From NCBI GenBank assembly GCA_023415915.1, contig JAEZIZ010000063.1, positions 1 through 51,320 on the forward strand: 51,320 nt of DNA. Direction: 5' to 3'. Numbering within the stretch: position 1 is the stretch's first letter; each line of letters opens with the position of its first letter. The notes beneath the pieces were generated by a model. The model saw only the letters and a list, made by a program, of their open reading frames with translations, was not told the DNA's origin and ran no database searches. The position numbers and the translations under genes are program-made. Positions 32,429 to 41,083 of this stretch are shown one piece after another. This DNA comes from Bacillota bacterium (GTDB lineage: Bacteria; Bacillota; Clostridia; Christensenellales; SZUA-584).

Positions 32429-33391
32429 ATGACAAAACACAATAGCATATTACCTGTTGCGAAAAATTTTATTATCAAGTATAACACGTACATTATATTT
32501 TTGCTGCTGTTCGTGGTATGTACGCTGATGTCCGATAACTTTTTAACTACGATGAATCTCCGTAACATTGCACTGCAGCAGGCTCCGTGTATTTGTATCG
32601 GCTTAGGAATGTTATTGGTCATTCTCACCGGAGGAATCGATCTGTCCGTAGGTTCAATAATGGCCTTTGGCGCTTCATTGTCTGCATACTTAATTACATT
32701 TATGGATGTCAATTTTATTGTCGCCATGTTAATTAGTCTGCTTGCAAGTTCTCTTCTTGGGCTTTTTACGGGCATACTGGTTGCCTTCTTCCGTTTTCAA
32801 GGGTTCGTTGCCTCACTGTCAATGATGACGATTGCCAGCGGCCTTGCTTTTATAATTACACAGGGAACGCCTATACGGCTGGCGTTGGACACAATGCCTT
32901 TGATTGCGCATAAGGATTATTACTATCCCATGCTGATAATCACCGTATTAATTATCATTACGTTTATTTTCATGGAGAAATATACGTCTTTTGGGCGTCT
33001 GGTTAAAGCTATCGGCAGCAACGCCGTTGCCGTTAACCTTGCTGGTATAAATATAAAATTCTATCTGATAATTGTCTATATGGTTTCATCGGTTTTAGCG
33101 GGCTTAGCAGGTATGTTTGTTGCAGCGCGTTCCAATACCGGACTGGCGTCAATCGGCGCCGGGAAAGAGCTGGAAGCTATTGCCGCGTGCGTTATAGGCG
33201 GAGCGAGTTTGGCCGGCGGCAGGGGCGAAACCCTGAAAACGGTGACCGGTGCGCTGATTCTGGCGCTTATCGGAAATATAATGAACCTGATGGCCATACC
33301 GTCATACCCGCAGGACGTAATCAAAGGCTTGATAATCGTTGTCGCCGTAATGTTCCAGATGCTGACGGATAAAAGAAACAATGCGATTTAA
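32429..33391 (+). CDS. Sugar ABC transporter permease, RbsC type
   Basis: 320 residues with 8-10 hydrophobic helices. The RbsC/BPD_transp_2 hallmarks VILTGGIDLSVGSIMAFGA and AIGSNAVAVNLAGINIKFY and AIAACVIGGASLAGGRGE are present. Starts 4 bp after the ATPase stop. A single permease gene means a homodimeric channel, as in ribose transporters. Confidence 0.93.
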   Translation: MTKHNSILPVAKNFIIKYNTYIIFLLLFVVCTLMSDNFLTTMNLRNIALQQAPCICIGLGMLLVILTGGIDLSVGSIMAFGASLSAYLITFMDVNFIVAMLISLLASSLLGLFTGILVAFFRFQGFVASLSMMTIASGLAFIITQGTPIRLALDTMPLIAHKDYYYPMLIITVLIIITFIFMEKYTSFGRLVKAIGSNAVAVNLAGINIKFYLIIVYMVSSVLAGLAGMFVAARSNTGLASIGAGKELEAIAACVIGGASLAGGRGETLKTVTGALILALIGNIMNLMAIPSYPQDVIKGLIIVVAVMFQMLTDKRNNAI

Positions 33392-33522
33392 TAAAGCTAA
33401 AGGACTTGAACGCTGTTGCCAAACAGGTAAATACCGGGTAAGCGTCCGTTTTCCTTAGCGATTCGAACCAGATTAGAAGTTGTTAATAAGCGTTTAATTC
33501 TTATAAAAGAGGAGGGAGAAAT

Positions 33523-34674
33523 ATGGCAAAAGTAGATAGCACGATTAGAGGATGGGCATCTCCGTCCAGATATTTTCAAGGGCCGAACCTGATACGGGAG
33601 CTGAGTAAATATACGGCGATGTATGGAAAAAATGCGTTCGCTATTATCGATCAGTTCTTCTTCGAGTCCATGACGAAGCAATTGAAGGAAGATTATGCAA
33701 AGACGGATTGCAATATTGAGACGCAGATCTTCAATTCGGAAGTTACGGATCAGAGGGTTGAAAAGGCGGCTGAGGAAGCGATGAAAACGCATCCTGATGT
33801 AGTGGTTGCCATCGGCGGAGGAAAAACAATCGATACGGCAAAAGCGGTCGCGGATATATGCAAGGTCCCTATAATTGTGGTTCCAACGTCTGCATCTACG
33901 GATGCGCCGACCATTGCACTTTCCGTAATGTATTCCGAGGAAGGCGAACACCTCTACGCAAGATATTACAAAAAGAACCCGGATGTCATATTGATGGACA
34001 GCCAGATAATTGCAAACGCTCCGGTCCGGTTTCTGGTTTCAGGCATGGGCGACGCGCTCTCAACGGTATTTGAAGCAAGAGCAGCCCGTGAATCGGACAG
34101 CAAGAATATAGTTTCCGGCGGGTACAGAGGAACCGTAGTCGGGGCTACAATTGCCGAGACGTGTTATAAAGAGTTGCTAAAGAACGGCTTAAAAGCATTA
34201 CAGGCGGCAAAACGGCACGTAGTAACGGCAGCGCTGGAGAATATTATTGAGGTAAATACTTTAATGAGCGGCCTTGGGGTGGAAAACAACGGGGTTGCGG
34301 GCTCGCACTCGATCTGCGAAGGCATATCCATCTTAACAGAACAAGACAAGAAAACCTTTCACGGTGAAAAAGTCGGATTCGGTGTTCTTTGCCAACTGAT
34401 GGTTGAGAATGCGTTAAAAGAACTTTTGGACGAAGTTTACGGATTTTGTATTGACGTGGGTCTGCCGGTTACATTAGAGGATATATATATTGAGAACACC
34501 GCAGAGAATATCCGCGCGATTGCCAAACATTCCATGAAGTCCTATTGGGATGCGGAACCGTTCCTGGTGAACGAGGAGGATGTCTTCGCCGCAATTGCAG
34601 CAGCAGACGAAATGGGCAGATGGTATAAAGAAAAACTGGGCGCCGGCGAACCGTACTGCAAAATGAAACTATAA
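33523..34674 (+). CDS. Glycerol dehydrogenase-like iron/zinc alcohol dehydrogenase
   Basis: 383 residues of the GldA group. NAD motif VVAIGGGKTIDTAKAVA, then VPTSASTDAPTIALSV. Metal ligands: Asp in SGMGDALSTVFEA, His in GVAGSHSICEGI, His in TFHGEKVGFG. GldA-type enzymes oxidise glycerol or other small polyols and reduce the matching ketoses. Uses ATA for 3 of its first 12 isoleucines, unlike the ribosomal genes. 12 bp before dehydrogenase D. A long 5' gap (131 bp) separates it from the permease. Confidence 0.88.
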   Translation: MAKVDSTIRGWASPSRYFQGPNLIRELSKYTAMYGKNAFAIIDQFFFESMTKQLKEDYAKTDCNIETQIFNSEVTDQRVEKAAEEAMKTHPDVVVAIGGGKTIDTAKAVADICKVPIIVVPTSASTDAPTIALSVMYSEEGEHLYARYYKKNPDVILMDSQIIANAPVRFLVSGMGDALSTVFEARAARESDSKNIVSGGYRGTVVGATIAETCYKELLKNGLKALQAAKRHVVTAALENIIEVNTLMSGLGVENNGVAGSHSICEGISILTEQDKKTFHGEKVGFGVLCQLMVENALKELLDEVYGFCIDVGLPVTLEDIYIENTAENIRAIAKHSMKSYWDAEPFLVNEEDVFAAIAAADEMGRWYKEKLGAGEPYCKMKL

Positions 34675-34686
34675 AGGGTAAAACGC

Positions 34687-35733
34687 ATGGATAAAACTAT
34701 GAAAACGCTGGTTGTAGATCAAAACGGCAAGCTAAGCTTGGAAGAATGTCCGATACCGGCTTATGGTGAATGTGACGCGCTGGTAAAAACAATTAGCTGC
34801 GGCGTATGCAGCGGTACGGACGGTAAATTGATCCATCGTACCTTTAAGGGATTTACTCCGGATATGTATCCTATAATGCTGGGTCATGAGGCTGTGGGCG
34901 AAGTAATTGAAGTCGGTTCAAAGGTAACCAACTATAAAGTCGGGGATCGGGCTCTGCTGCCCTTTGCAGGTCCGCTTGGCGGTTTTGAATCCGGCTGGGG
35001 CGCATACAGCGAATACGGCGTGGTGAACGATGCGGCGGCTTATGCAGCAAACGGAAAGCAAGCGCCGGAGTGCGCCTATGGGCAGACTATAGTTCCCAAC
35101 GATATTGATCCGGTAAAGGCTGCGATGATAGTTACATTCCGCGAAGTACTGAGCTCGATTAAACGCTTTGGTATCGGTGCGAATGCCGAAGTAGTCGTGT
35201 TTGGCTGCGGTCCGGTAGGCCTTACGTTCATCAAGTTTATGAGTATTCTTGGTGTCGGCAAGATTATTGCGCTCGATATTATACCCGAAAAACTCAAGGA
35301 TGCGCAAAAGAACGGGGCTGATTACGTTTTAAACGCGCTAGATCCGGATATCGTTGAAAAGGTTCGGGAAATATGCCCGGACGGCGTAGGATACGTACTT
35401 GATGCCGTAGGCGTATTGGACATTATGAACCAGGCAATGCCTATGCTTAAAGATCAGGGGAAGATTTGCTGCTATGGGATAGCTTCGGAAACAAAGTTCG
35501 AGCTTGACTGGTCAAAGGCCCCATATAATTGGCAGCTGCACTTTCAGCAGTTCCCTTCAAAAATCGAAGAAGGTATGGCGGACAAACAGGTGATTACGTG
35601 GATAAGGCAGGGAATCATCAACATCGATGATTACATTTCCGACATTATCCCGTTTGACGACATTTTATCTGCATTTGATAAGGTTGAGAAAAAGCAGATT
35701 GCAAAAAAATGTATTATCAAGTATAGCTATTGA
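34687..35733 (+). CDS. Medium-chain dehydrogenase D without structural zinc loop
   Basis: 348 residues. The catalytic site resembles zinc MDRs (Cys in SCGVCSGTDGKL, His-Glu in MLGHEAVGE) and the Rossmann motif is VVVFGCGPVGLTFIKFM. The lobe that normally holds four cysteines reads PFAGPLGGFESGWGAYSEYG with none. Such loop-less forms occur among sugar and sorbitol dehydrogenases. Last gene of the second operon; a hairpin follows. Substrate unknown; the pairing with GldA suggests small polyols or ketoses. Confidence 0.85.
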   Translation: MDKTMKTLVVDQNGKLSLEECPIPAYGECDALVKTISCGVCSGTDGKLIHRTFKGFTPDMYPIMLGHEAVGEVIEVGSKVTNYKVGDRALLPFAGPLGGFESGWGAYSEYGVVNDAAAYAANGKQAPECAYGQTIVPNDIDPVKAAMIVTFREVLSSIKRFGIGANAEVVVFGCGPVGLTFIKFMSILGVGKIIALDIIPEKLKDAQKNGADYVLNALDPDIVEKVREICPDGVGYVLDAVGVLDIMNQAMPMLKDQGKICCYGIASETKFELDWSKAPYNWQLHFQQFPSKIEEGMADKQVITWIRQGIINIDDYISDIIPFDDILSAFDKVEKKQIAKKCIIKYSY

Positions 35734-35754
35734 GATATAGGACTTAAAAGCTAA

Positions 35755-35815
35755 TTGGGGGATCCGGCAAGGGCCGAAAGGTTTGGCACGGAGTCTACTG
35801 AATTGGGGTATCCAA
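35755..35815 (+). repeat. GGGG-type intergenic element (copy D, diverged)
   Basis: TTGGGGGATCCGGCAAG, CCGAAAGGTTTGG and TTGGGGTATCCAAAAAGATT recall the copies at 7236, 14744 and 45117. The match is loose, so membership is tentative. It sits directly in front of a long hairpin. Confidence 0.35.
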
Positions 35816-35823
35816 AAAGATTA

Positions 35824-35872
35824 GGCGCGCTCTTTATCTTAGAAGTACGACAGCTTTGCAAAAGAGCGCGCC
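35824..35872 (+). terminator. Hairpin/terminator between operons two and three of the island
   Basis: GGCGCGCTCTTT and AAAGAGCGCGCC, perfect 12-bp arms with a 25-base loop, followed by GATTAAAAA. It probably ends or attenuates the transcript of the second operon. The remaining 68 bp before kinase B hold no clear promoter. Confidence 0.6.
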
Positions 35873-35940
35873 GATTAAAAATATGCAGTATAACGGAAAA
35901 AATGTGATCCGTTTATGCAACAGTAATTAAGGATAGGCAT

Positions 35941-37482
35941 ATGGGCAAATATTTATTAGCTCACGATCTGGGAACTTCGGGAAACAAGGCGACGTTGTTT
36001 ACCCTGGACGGGCAGCTTGTAAAAAGTACGGTTTGCACTTATCATACGAACTATTTCAATTCCAACTGGGTGGAACAAAATCCGGACGACTGGTGGCGTG
36101 CAATTTGCGACAGCACAAAAGAGCTGTTGCAAGGAATCGATAAAAAAGACGTACTTGCCGTTTCGTTCTCAGGGCAGATGATGGGGTGTTTATGCGTGGA
36201 CAAAAACGGAACTCCGTTGCGTCCGTCTATCATCTGGGCGGATATGAGGGCGGTAGAAGAAGAACGCTTTATAAAGAGCAGAATCGAGCACGTACAATTC
36301 TATAAAACGGTTGGGCATAGGATAAGCAGTTCATACGGTATAGAAAAGCTGATGTGGGTTAAAAATAATGAGCCCGAAGTCTATAAAAAGACCTACAAAA
36401 TGCTGAACGCGAAAGATTATATCGTATATAAGATGACAGGAAAATTCCTGACTGATTATTCTGACGCTTCCGGAACAAATGCTTTTGATATCAATACGTT
36501 TAAGTGGTCTGAGAAAATACTGGATGCGGCGGATATCGACGGAGATAAGATGCCCCAAATCGTGCCGTCCACCTGTGTTGCCGGTGAAATTACGACCAAA
36601 GTTGCCGAAGAATGCGGGCTCGCCGCGGGAACAAAAGTTGTTGTCGGCGGCGGCGACGGGATGTGCGCTTCAGTGGGTGCGGGTTCTGTATCGGAAGGCC
36701 AGACCTATAACTGTTTGGGATCGTCATCGTGGATATGCACAACGGCTAAAAAACCGATTTTTGATGAAAAGATGCGAACGTTTAACTGGGCGCATATCGT
36801 CCCGGGATACGTGGGGCCATGCGGAACAATGCAGACGGCCGGCGCGGCATTCAACTGGTTGAAAAATGAACTCTGCAAGATCGAACAGGAAAAAGCCTTG
36901 GCTAAGGGCATCAGCCCGTACCAAATCATCAATGATGAAATCGAGCAATCGAGTCCTACAGCTAACGGCTTGATCTTTTTGCCGTATTTACTTGGGGAGA
37001 GAAGTCCAAGGTGGAACCCGAACGCAAGAGGGGCGTTTATAGGGCTGAAAATGGAACATACGCGCAGTGATATGCTTCGCAGCGTTGTCGAAGGCATCGC
37101 AATGAATCTCAACATTATATTAAATGTCTTAAAAGAACAATTGAAAATAGACAAAATGGTAGTCATAGGCGGTATGGCGAAGGGACAAGTACAAAGGCAG
37201 ATTCTGGCGGATGTTTTCGGAATGAATATTTTAAAGCTGAATTACCTCGAAGAGGCGACTTCGATGGGCGCGGCTATAACAGCCGGAGTAGGGATTGGCG
37301 AACTGGCAGGCTTCCATGAGATAAATAAATTCATTAAAGTCGATGCGGTCTGCAAGCCCAATCAGGAAAATATGAAAATGTACGCCAACATCATACCGGT
37401 ATTTAACGATGCGTATCTGGCGTTGGAAGACGTGTTCGACAAACTGCAGACAATAAAAGCACCGCCGGCAAAGGATATTTGA
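35941..37482 (+). CDS. FGGY-family carbohydrate kinase B (xylulokinase-like)
   Basis: 513 residues. Phosphate motif LLAHDLGTSGNKATLFTLDG. Substrate region VSFSGQMMGCLCVD, then IIWADMRAVEEERF and LNAKDYIVYKMTGKFLTDYSDASGTNAFD, the latter typical of xylulokinases. ATP motif MVVIGGMAKGQVQRQILADV. It likely makes a ketose or aldose 5-phosphate. It heads the third block, followed 75 bp later by the lactonase, so its product may be the substrate of the oxidative steps encoded behind it. Confidence 0.9.
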   Translation: MGKYLLAHDLGTSGNKATLFTLDGQLVKSTVCTYHTNYFNSNWVEQNPDDWWRAICDSTKELLQGIDKKDVLAVSFSGQMMGCLCVDKNGTPLRPSIIWADMRAVEEERFIKSRIEHVQFYKTVGHRISSSYGIEKLMWVKNNEPEVYKKTYKMLNAKDYIVYKMTGKFLTDYSDASGTNAFDINTFKWSEKILDAADIDGDKMPQIVPSTCVAGEITTKVAEECGLAAGTKVVVGGGDGMCASVGAGSVSEGQTYNCLGSSSWICTTAKKPIFDEKMRTFNWAHIVPGYVGPCGTMQTAGAAFNWLKNELCKIEQEKALAKGISPYQIINDEIEQSSPTANGLIFLPYLLGERSPRWNPNARGAFIGLKMEHTRSDMLRSVVEGIAMNLNIILNVLKEQLKIDKMVVIGGMAKGQVQRQILADVFGMNILKLNYLEEATSMGAAITAGVGIGELAGFHEINKFIKVDAVCKPNQENMKMYANIIPVFNDAYLALEDVFDKLQTIKAPPAKDI

Positions 37483-37557
37483 AGCGAGTATGAGGAATAG
37501 CGGTTTCCGGCATTGACTTAAAACGCGTCATGATTAGATAAAGAGGGATTAATACGA

Positions 37558-38505
37558 GTGAGTTTTATACGTACAATCAGTAAAGATATTGAACCGGGCG
37601 ATCTAGGCTGGTGCCAGTGTCATGAACATATATTTATTGCCGATGGGGCTTCAAAAAGTATCAATCCGGCTTTGCATATTGAGGATGATTCAAAGTCGCT
37701 GGCGGAAGTAAAGCTGTATAAGCAAGCCGGGGGTAAAAGTTTGGTGGACGCTCAGCCGTACGGGTGTGGCCGCATGGCGGAAAAGCTTGTTTGGGTTAAT
37801 CGAGAAACGGGTGTCAACATAATTGCTAGTACAGGTTTTCATAAGACGGAGTTTTTTAGCGACCCCGTATGGCTGGGCAGCCAGACTGAAGAAACGCTGG
37901 CGGAATTCTTTATTGAAGAGATAGAGAACGGCATATACGCTTCAAACGGCATAAGGCTCGGGCAAAATGCAGGTATTATCAAATGCGCGGCGGTAAAAGG
38001 TGAACATAAAGCGGACAGTATCTATGCAAAACTATTTATTGCCGCCGCGCATGCCTCCGCAAAAACGGGCGCCCCGGTAATGATACATATGGATCAAGGC
38101 GCTGACGCGATGCCATTAGCCGCTTTTTTCGGCGAATATGGTGTAACCCCAAAGCAGCTTATATTCTGCCACCTTGACAGAACTAAGTATGACCGCGGCT
38201 ATCATGAAGAAGTAGCTGCGTTGGGTGCGTATCTTGAATACGATACGGTCCACCGGTTAAAGTACCACAGCGACCGGGAAGAAGCGGAATTGATCGCATA
38301 TATGGTTGGTCATGGCCATGCGGACACATTGCTGTTATCAATGGATACAACCAACAAAAGATTAAAGAGTTACGGTGCGGATTTTGGGCTAGATTTCATA
38401 TTGACGGATTTTCGGTTTACTCTGGAAGAATATATGCCTGCGAAAGTCATTGAACAGATCATGATAAATAACACGTCAAAAGCGCTGAGTTTTAAAAAAG
38501 TTTAA
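37558..38505 (+). CDS. Phosphotriesterase-family lactonase (cog1735)
   Basis: 315 residues of the amidohydrolase superfamily. All binuclear metal ligands are present: HxH in CQCHEHIFI, the carboxylated Lys in GIIKCAAVKG, His in VMIHMDQG, His in IFCHLDRT, Asp in LLSMDTTNK. From memory, characterised cog1735 enzymes open pentono-1,4-lactone 5-phosphates rather than organophosphates, which suits a sugar-kinase neighbourhood. GTG start; GAGGG lies upstream. The lactone substrate would come from one of the dehydrogenases of the island. Exact substrate unproven. Confidence 0.85.
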   Translation: MSFIRTISKDIEPGDLGWCQCHEHIFIADGASKSINPALHIEDDSKSLAEVKLYKQAGGKSLVDAQPYGCGRMAEKLVWVNRETGVNIIASTGFHKTEFFSDPVWLGSQTEETLAEFFIEEIENGIYASNGIRLGQNAGIIKCAAVKGEHKADSIYAKLFIAAAHASAKTGAPVMIHMDQGADAMPLAAFFGEYGVTPKQLIFCHLDRTKYDRGYHEEVAALGAYLEYDTVHRLKYHSDREEAELIAYMVGHGHADTLLLSMDTTNKRLKSYGADFGLDFILTDFRFTLEEYMPAKVIEQIMINNTSKALSFKKV

Positions 38506-38544
38506 TATTAAATTTAAAATAATGTTTAACAAGAGGAGAGAAAA

Positions 38545-39486
38545 ATGGATTTAAAGAAAGCAACACAGCCAACAATGTATTTTATCGGGGTTACCACGAC
38601 AAAGTCGTCCATAATGAAAGTGTTTCCGGAATGGGCGCAGGCGCTGGGAATTAACGCCGTAATGAAAGGTATCGACATTGCGATCCATGAGAAGCCTGAA
38701 GTTTACAGACAGGTGGTTGAGTTTATTAAAAACGACCCGCTTTCGTTAGGCGCACTGGTAACGACGCACAAAATCGACCTATATAATGCGGCCAAAGACC
38801 TGTTTGACTATCTCGACCCGTTGGCAACGGAATTCGGCGAGCTGTCTTCGATTTCAAAAAAAGACGGAAAGCTCTGCGGCCACGCGAAAGACCCCATCAC
38901 AGCCGGGCTCTCGCTTGGCGAATTTATACCGGATAATTACTTCCGTGATACCGGCGCTGGGGTCTTTATTATGGGGGCGGGCGGCAGCGCAATTTCGATG
39001 GGATACCACCTAATGCGCGATAAATTCAAGGGAAATTATCCGCAGAAAATCGTAATCGCCAACAGAAGCCAGCCGAGGTTGACGGAAATTGAAAGAATTT
39101 TTAAAAGGTTAGATCCGGGCGGCATACAATTTGAATACTATCTGACGCCGGAGCCGGGACAGAATGACAAAGTGCTGGAGCAGATGGCAGAAGGCTCTGT
39201 GATAATTAATGCGACGGGCCTTGGCAAAGACCGGCCGGGAAGTCCGTTAACCGACAATGCGGTCTTTCCGAGAAAAGCTTTGGTGTGGGAGATCAACTAC
39301 CGCGGGGACCTTCGTTTCATGCATCAGGCGCTGGAACAAAAGGACAAGCGGGAGCTTACGGTAATCGACGGTTGGAAATATTTCATTTACGGTTGGACGG
39401 CTGTTATTTCCGAGGTGTTCCATATATCGATCGAAGGCGAGAAGCTAGAGCAGTGTGACAAGATCGCAAGCAAATTCAGAAATTAA
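38545..39486 (+). CDS. AroE-like (shikimate dehydrogenase fold) oxidoreductase
   Basis: 313 residues. The N-terminal half keeps the shikimate dehydrogenase plan: GVTTTKSSIMKVFPEW in place of the GxPxxHSxSP loop, the catalytic Lys in GALVTTHKIDLYNA, and the catalytic Asp in GHAKDPITAGLSL. The Rossmann half has GVFIMGAGGSAISMGYH, then VIANRSQPRLTEI. Because the substrate loop differs and no aromatic pathway genes are near, it probably oxidises a different hydroxy acid, possibly a sugar acid or its phosphate. Length exceeds AroE (about 270-290). 39 bp after the lactonase. Confidence 0.8.
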   Translation: MDLKKATQPTMYFIGVTTTKSSIMKVFPEWAQALGINAVMKGIDIAIHEKPEVYRQVVEFIKNDPLSLGALVTTHKIDLYNAAKDLFDYLDPLATEFGELSSISKKDGKLCGHAKDPITAGLSLGEFIPDNYFRDTGAGVFIMGAGGSAISMGYHLMRDKFKGNYPQKIVIANRSQPRLTEIERIFKRLDPGGIQFEYYLTPEPGQNDKVLEQMAEGSVIINATGLGKDRPGSPLTDNAVFPRKALVWEINYRGDLRFMHQALEQKDKRELTVIDGWKYFIYGWTAVISEVFHISIEGEKLEQCDKIASKFRN

Positions 39487-39505
39487 ATATTGGGAGATGA
39501 ATGAT

Positions 39506-40120
39506 ATGAGTGGAAGCAATAACAACGCGGCTAAATTTGATTGGGCACATGGGTTTACGATTGATTTTGATTTGAAAACAGGAATGTCGAAGAGCGGAGC
39601 GGAAACGTCGGTGCGGCGCGTTTCCGACATGCGCGATATGTTTGCGGACCAGGCGGCGGCTGACGAGCTGATAAAAAACGGCGATCCGAAGGTATATGAA
39701 TTCTACGAAATGGGAGCGCCCGAGACGGCGGGAGACCTTGCGTTTGGCACGAGTATCACATATCCTGGAAAAGTCGGCAATGAGTTTTTTATGACTAAAG
39801 GGCATTTCCATACGATATTGGAGACGGCGGAAACGTATTATTGCCTCAGCGGGAAGGGCTATATGTTGATTGAAAATCCGGAAGGGGACTGGAGCGCGCA
39901 GAAATTGGAACCGGGCAAGATGGTGTATGTGCCGCCAAGATACGCGCACAGAAGCGTTAACGTGGGGGATACGCCGCTTGTCACTTTCTTCTGCTTCAGG
40001 GGAGACGCGGGGCACGATTACGGTACGATAATGACGAAAGGATACCGTAAGCTGATTGTTGAGAAAAATGGGAGAGTCGAGATTATCGACAACCCTAAAT
40101 GGAAACAGGAGAACGTATGA
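39506..40120 (+). CDS. Cupin-type glucose-6-phosphate isomerase
   Basis: 204 residues of the archaeal-type PGI cupin family. It has ETSVRRVSDMRDMF, SITYPGKVGNEFFMTKGHFH (His-x-His), then ETYYCLSGKGYMLIE (Glu) and YVPPRYAHRSVNVGD (third His), the metal site of these isomerases. The family is mostly archaeal, with scattered bacterial members. Inside this cluster it may isomerise another aldose/ketose phosphate. ATG 39506 chosen, GGGAG nine bases upstream. The stop overlaps the next start as ATGA. Confidence 0.88.
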   Translation: MSGSNNNAAKFDWAHGFTIDFDLKTGMSKSGAETSVRRVSDMRDMFADQAAADELIKNGDPKVYEFYEMGAPETAGDLAFGTSITYPGKVGNEFFMTKGHFHTILETAETYYCLSGKGYMLIENPEGDWSAQKLEPGKMVYVPPRYAHRSVNVGDTPLVTFFCFRGDAGHDYGTIMTKGYRKLIVEKNGRVEIIDNPKWKQENV

Positions 40121-41079
40121 AGATTCTTGTTACGCCGACATCGTTCCAAAAGCCGCAAAATAAAGAGGCGAAGGAAGTTTTGGAGGCATTTGCAGACGAG
40201 GTCGTATACAACGAGCTGGCACGGCCGTTAACATCCGAAGAATTGTCTGATCGCCTAAAGGACGTGGACGGGTATATTGCGGGATTGGATTATATTACGG
40301 CCGACGCGCTGCGAAATGCAAATAAGCTTAAGGTGATTTCAAGATACGGCACGGGCGTTGACAGGGTTGATCTGAAAACTGCTAAAGAAAAAGGAATCGT
40401 CGTAACTAATACGCCGGGTACTAACGCAACCGCTGTCTGCGAGCTGGCATTTGCGTTGATGTTGTCGCTTGCAAGGTCGATTCCGCGGCTGGATAGCGCG
40501 GTAAAGAATGGGGAGTGGCCAAGGAATAACGGTATTGAACTGAAGGGCAAAACGCTTGGAATAATTGGTTTTGGAGCAATCGGAAAAAACCTTGCCATAC
40601 GTGCCAGGGCATTTGGCATGGATGTGATTGCGTACGATCCATATTTCGATACGGCGTTTGCCAACGCCAACAGCGTGAAACAGAGCACCCTTGAAGAAGT
40701 TATAAGTACGGCGGATTTCATATCTTTGCATGTGCCGTTCAGCGAACAAACCGCGCACATGATAAATGCGCAGCGTATAGAGAAAATGAAGGACGGCGCG
40801 TTCGTGATAAACACCGCAAGAGGCGGATTGCTTGATGAAGCGGCCGTTGCACAGGCGATTCGCCGGGGTAAGCTCGGCGGCGTTGGCCTTGACGCGTACG
40901 AGAACGAACCGGTAAAAGATTCGCCGCTATTAGGGCTGGATAATGTGGTAATGACTCCGCATACCGGTGCCCATACCTACGAAGCGACCAGAGCAATGGC
41001 CATGATGGCGGTGGAAAACTTGAGCGCAGTGCTTTCCGGCAAGGAGTGCCGATATATTGTCAGAGCGAAGAAGGAGTGA
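40117..41079 (+). CDS. D-isomer 2-hydroxyacid dehydrogenase (SerA-like)
   Basis: 320 residues. NAD motif TLGIIGFGAIGKNLAIRARAFG. Catalytic triad: Arg in INTARGGLLDE, Glu in LDAYENEPV, His in MTPHTGAHTYEA. No ACT or regulatory domain, so not a typical biosynthetic SerA. It likely interconverts a 2-hydroxy acid and a 2-keto acid, such as an aldonate or its phosphate, upstream of the aldolase that follows 4 bp later. AGGAG precedes the ATG. Confidence 0.9.
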   Translation: MKILVTPTSFQKPQNKEAKEVLEAFADEVVYNELARPLTSEELSDRLKDVDGYIAGLDYITADALRNANKLKVISRYGTGVDRVDLKTAKEKGIVVTNTPGTNATAVCELAFALMLSLARSIPRLDSAVKNGEWPRNNGIELKGKTLGIIGFGAIGKNLAIRARAFGMDVIAYDPYFDTAFANANSVKQSTLEEVISTADFISLHVPFSEQTAHMINAQRIEKMKDGAFVINTARGGLLDEAAVAQAIRRGKLGGVGLDAYENEPVKDSPLLGLDNVVMTPHTGAHTYEATRAMAMMAVENLSAVLSGKECRYIVRAKKE

Positions 41080-41083
41080 GCAT

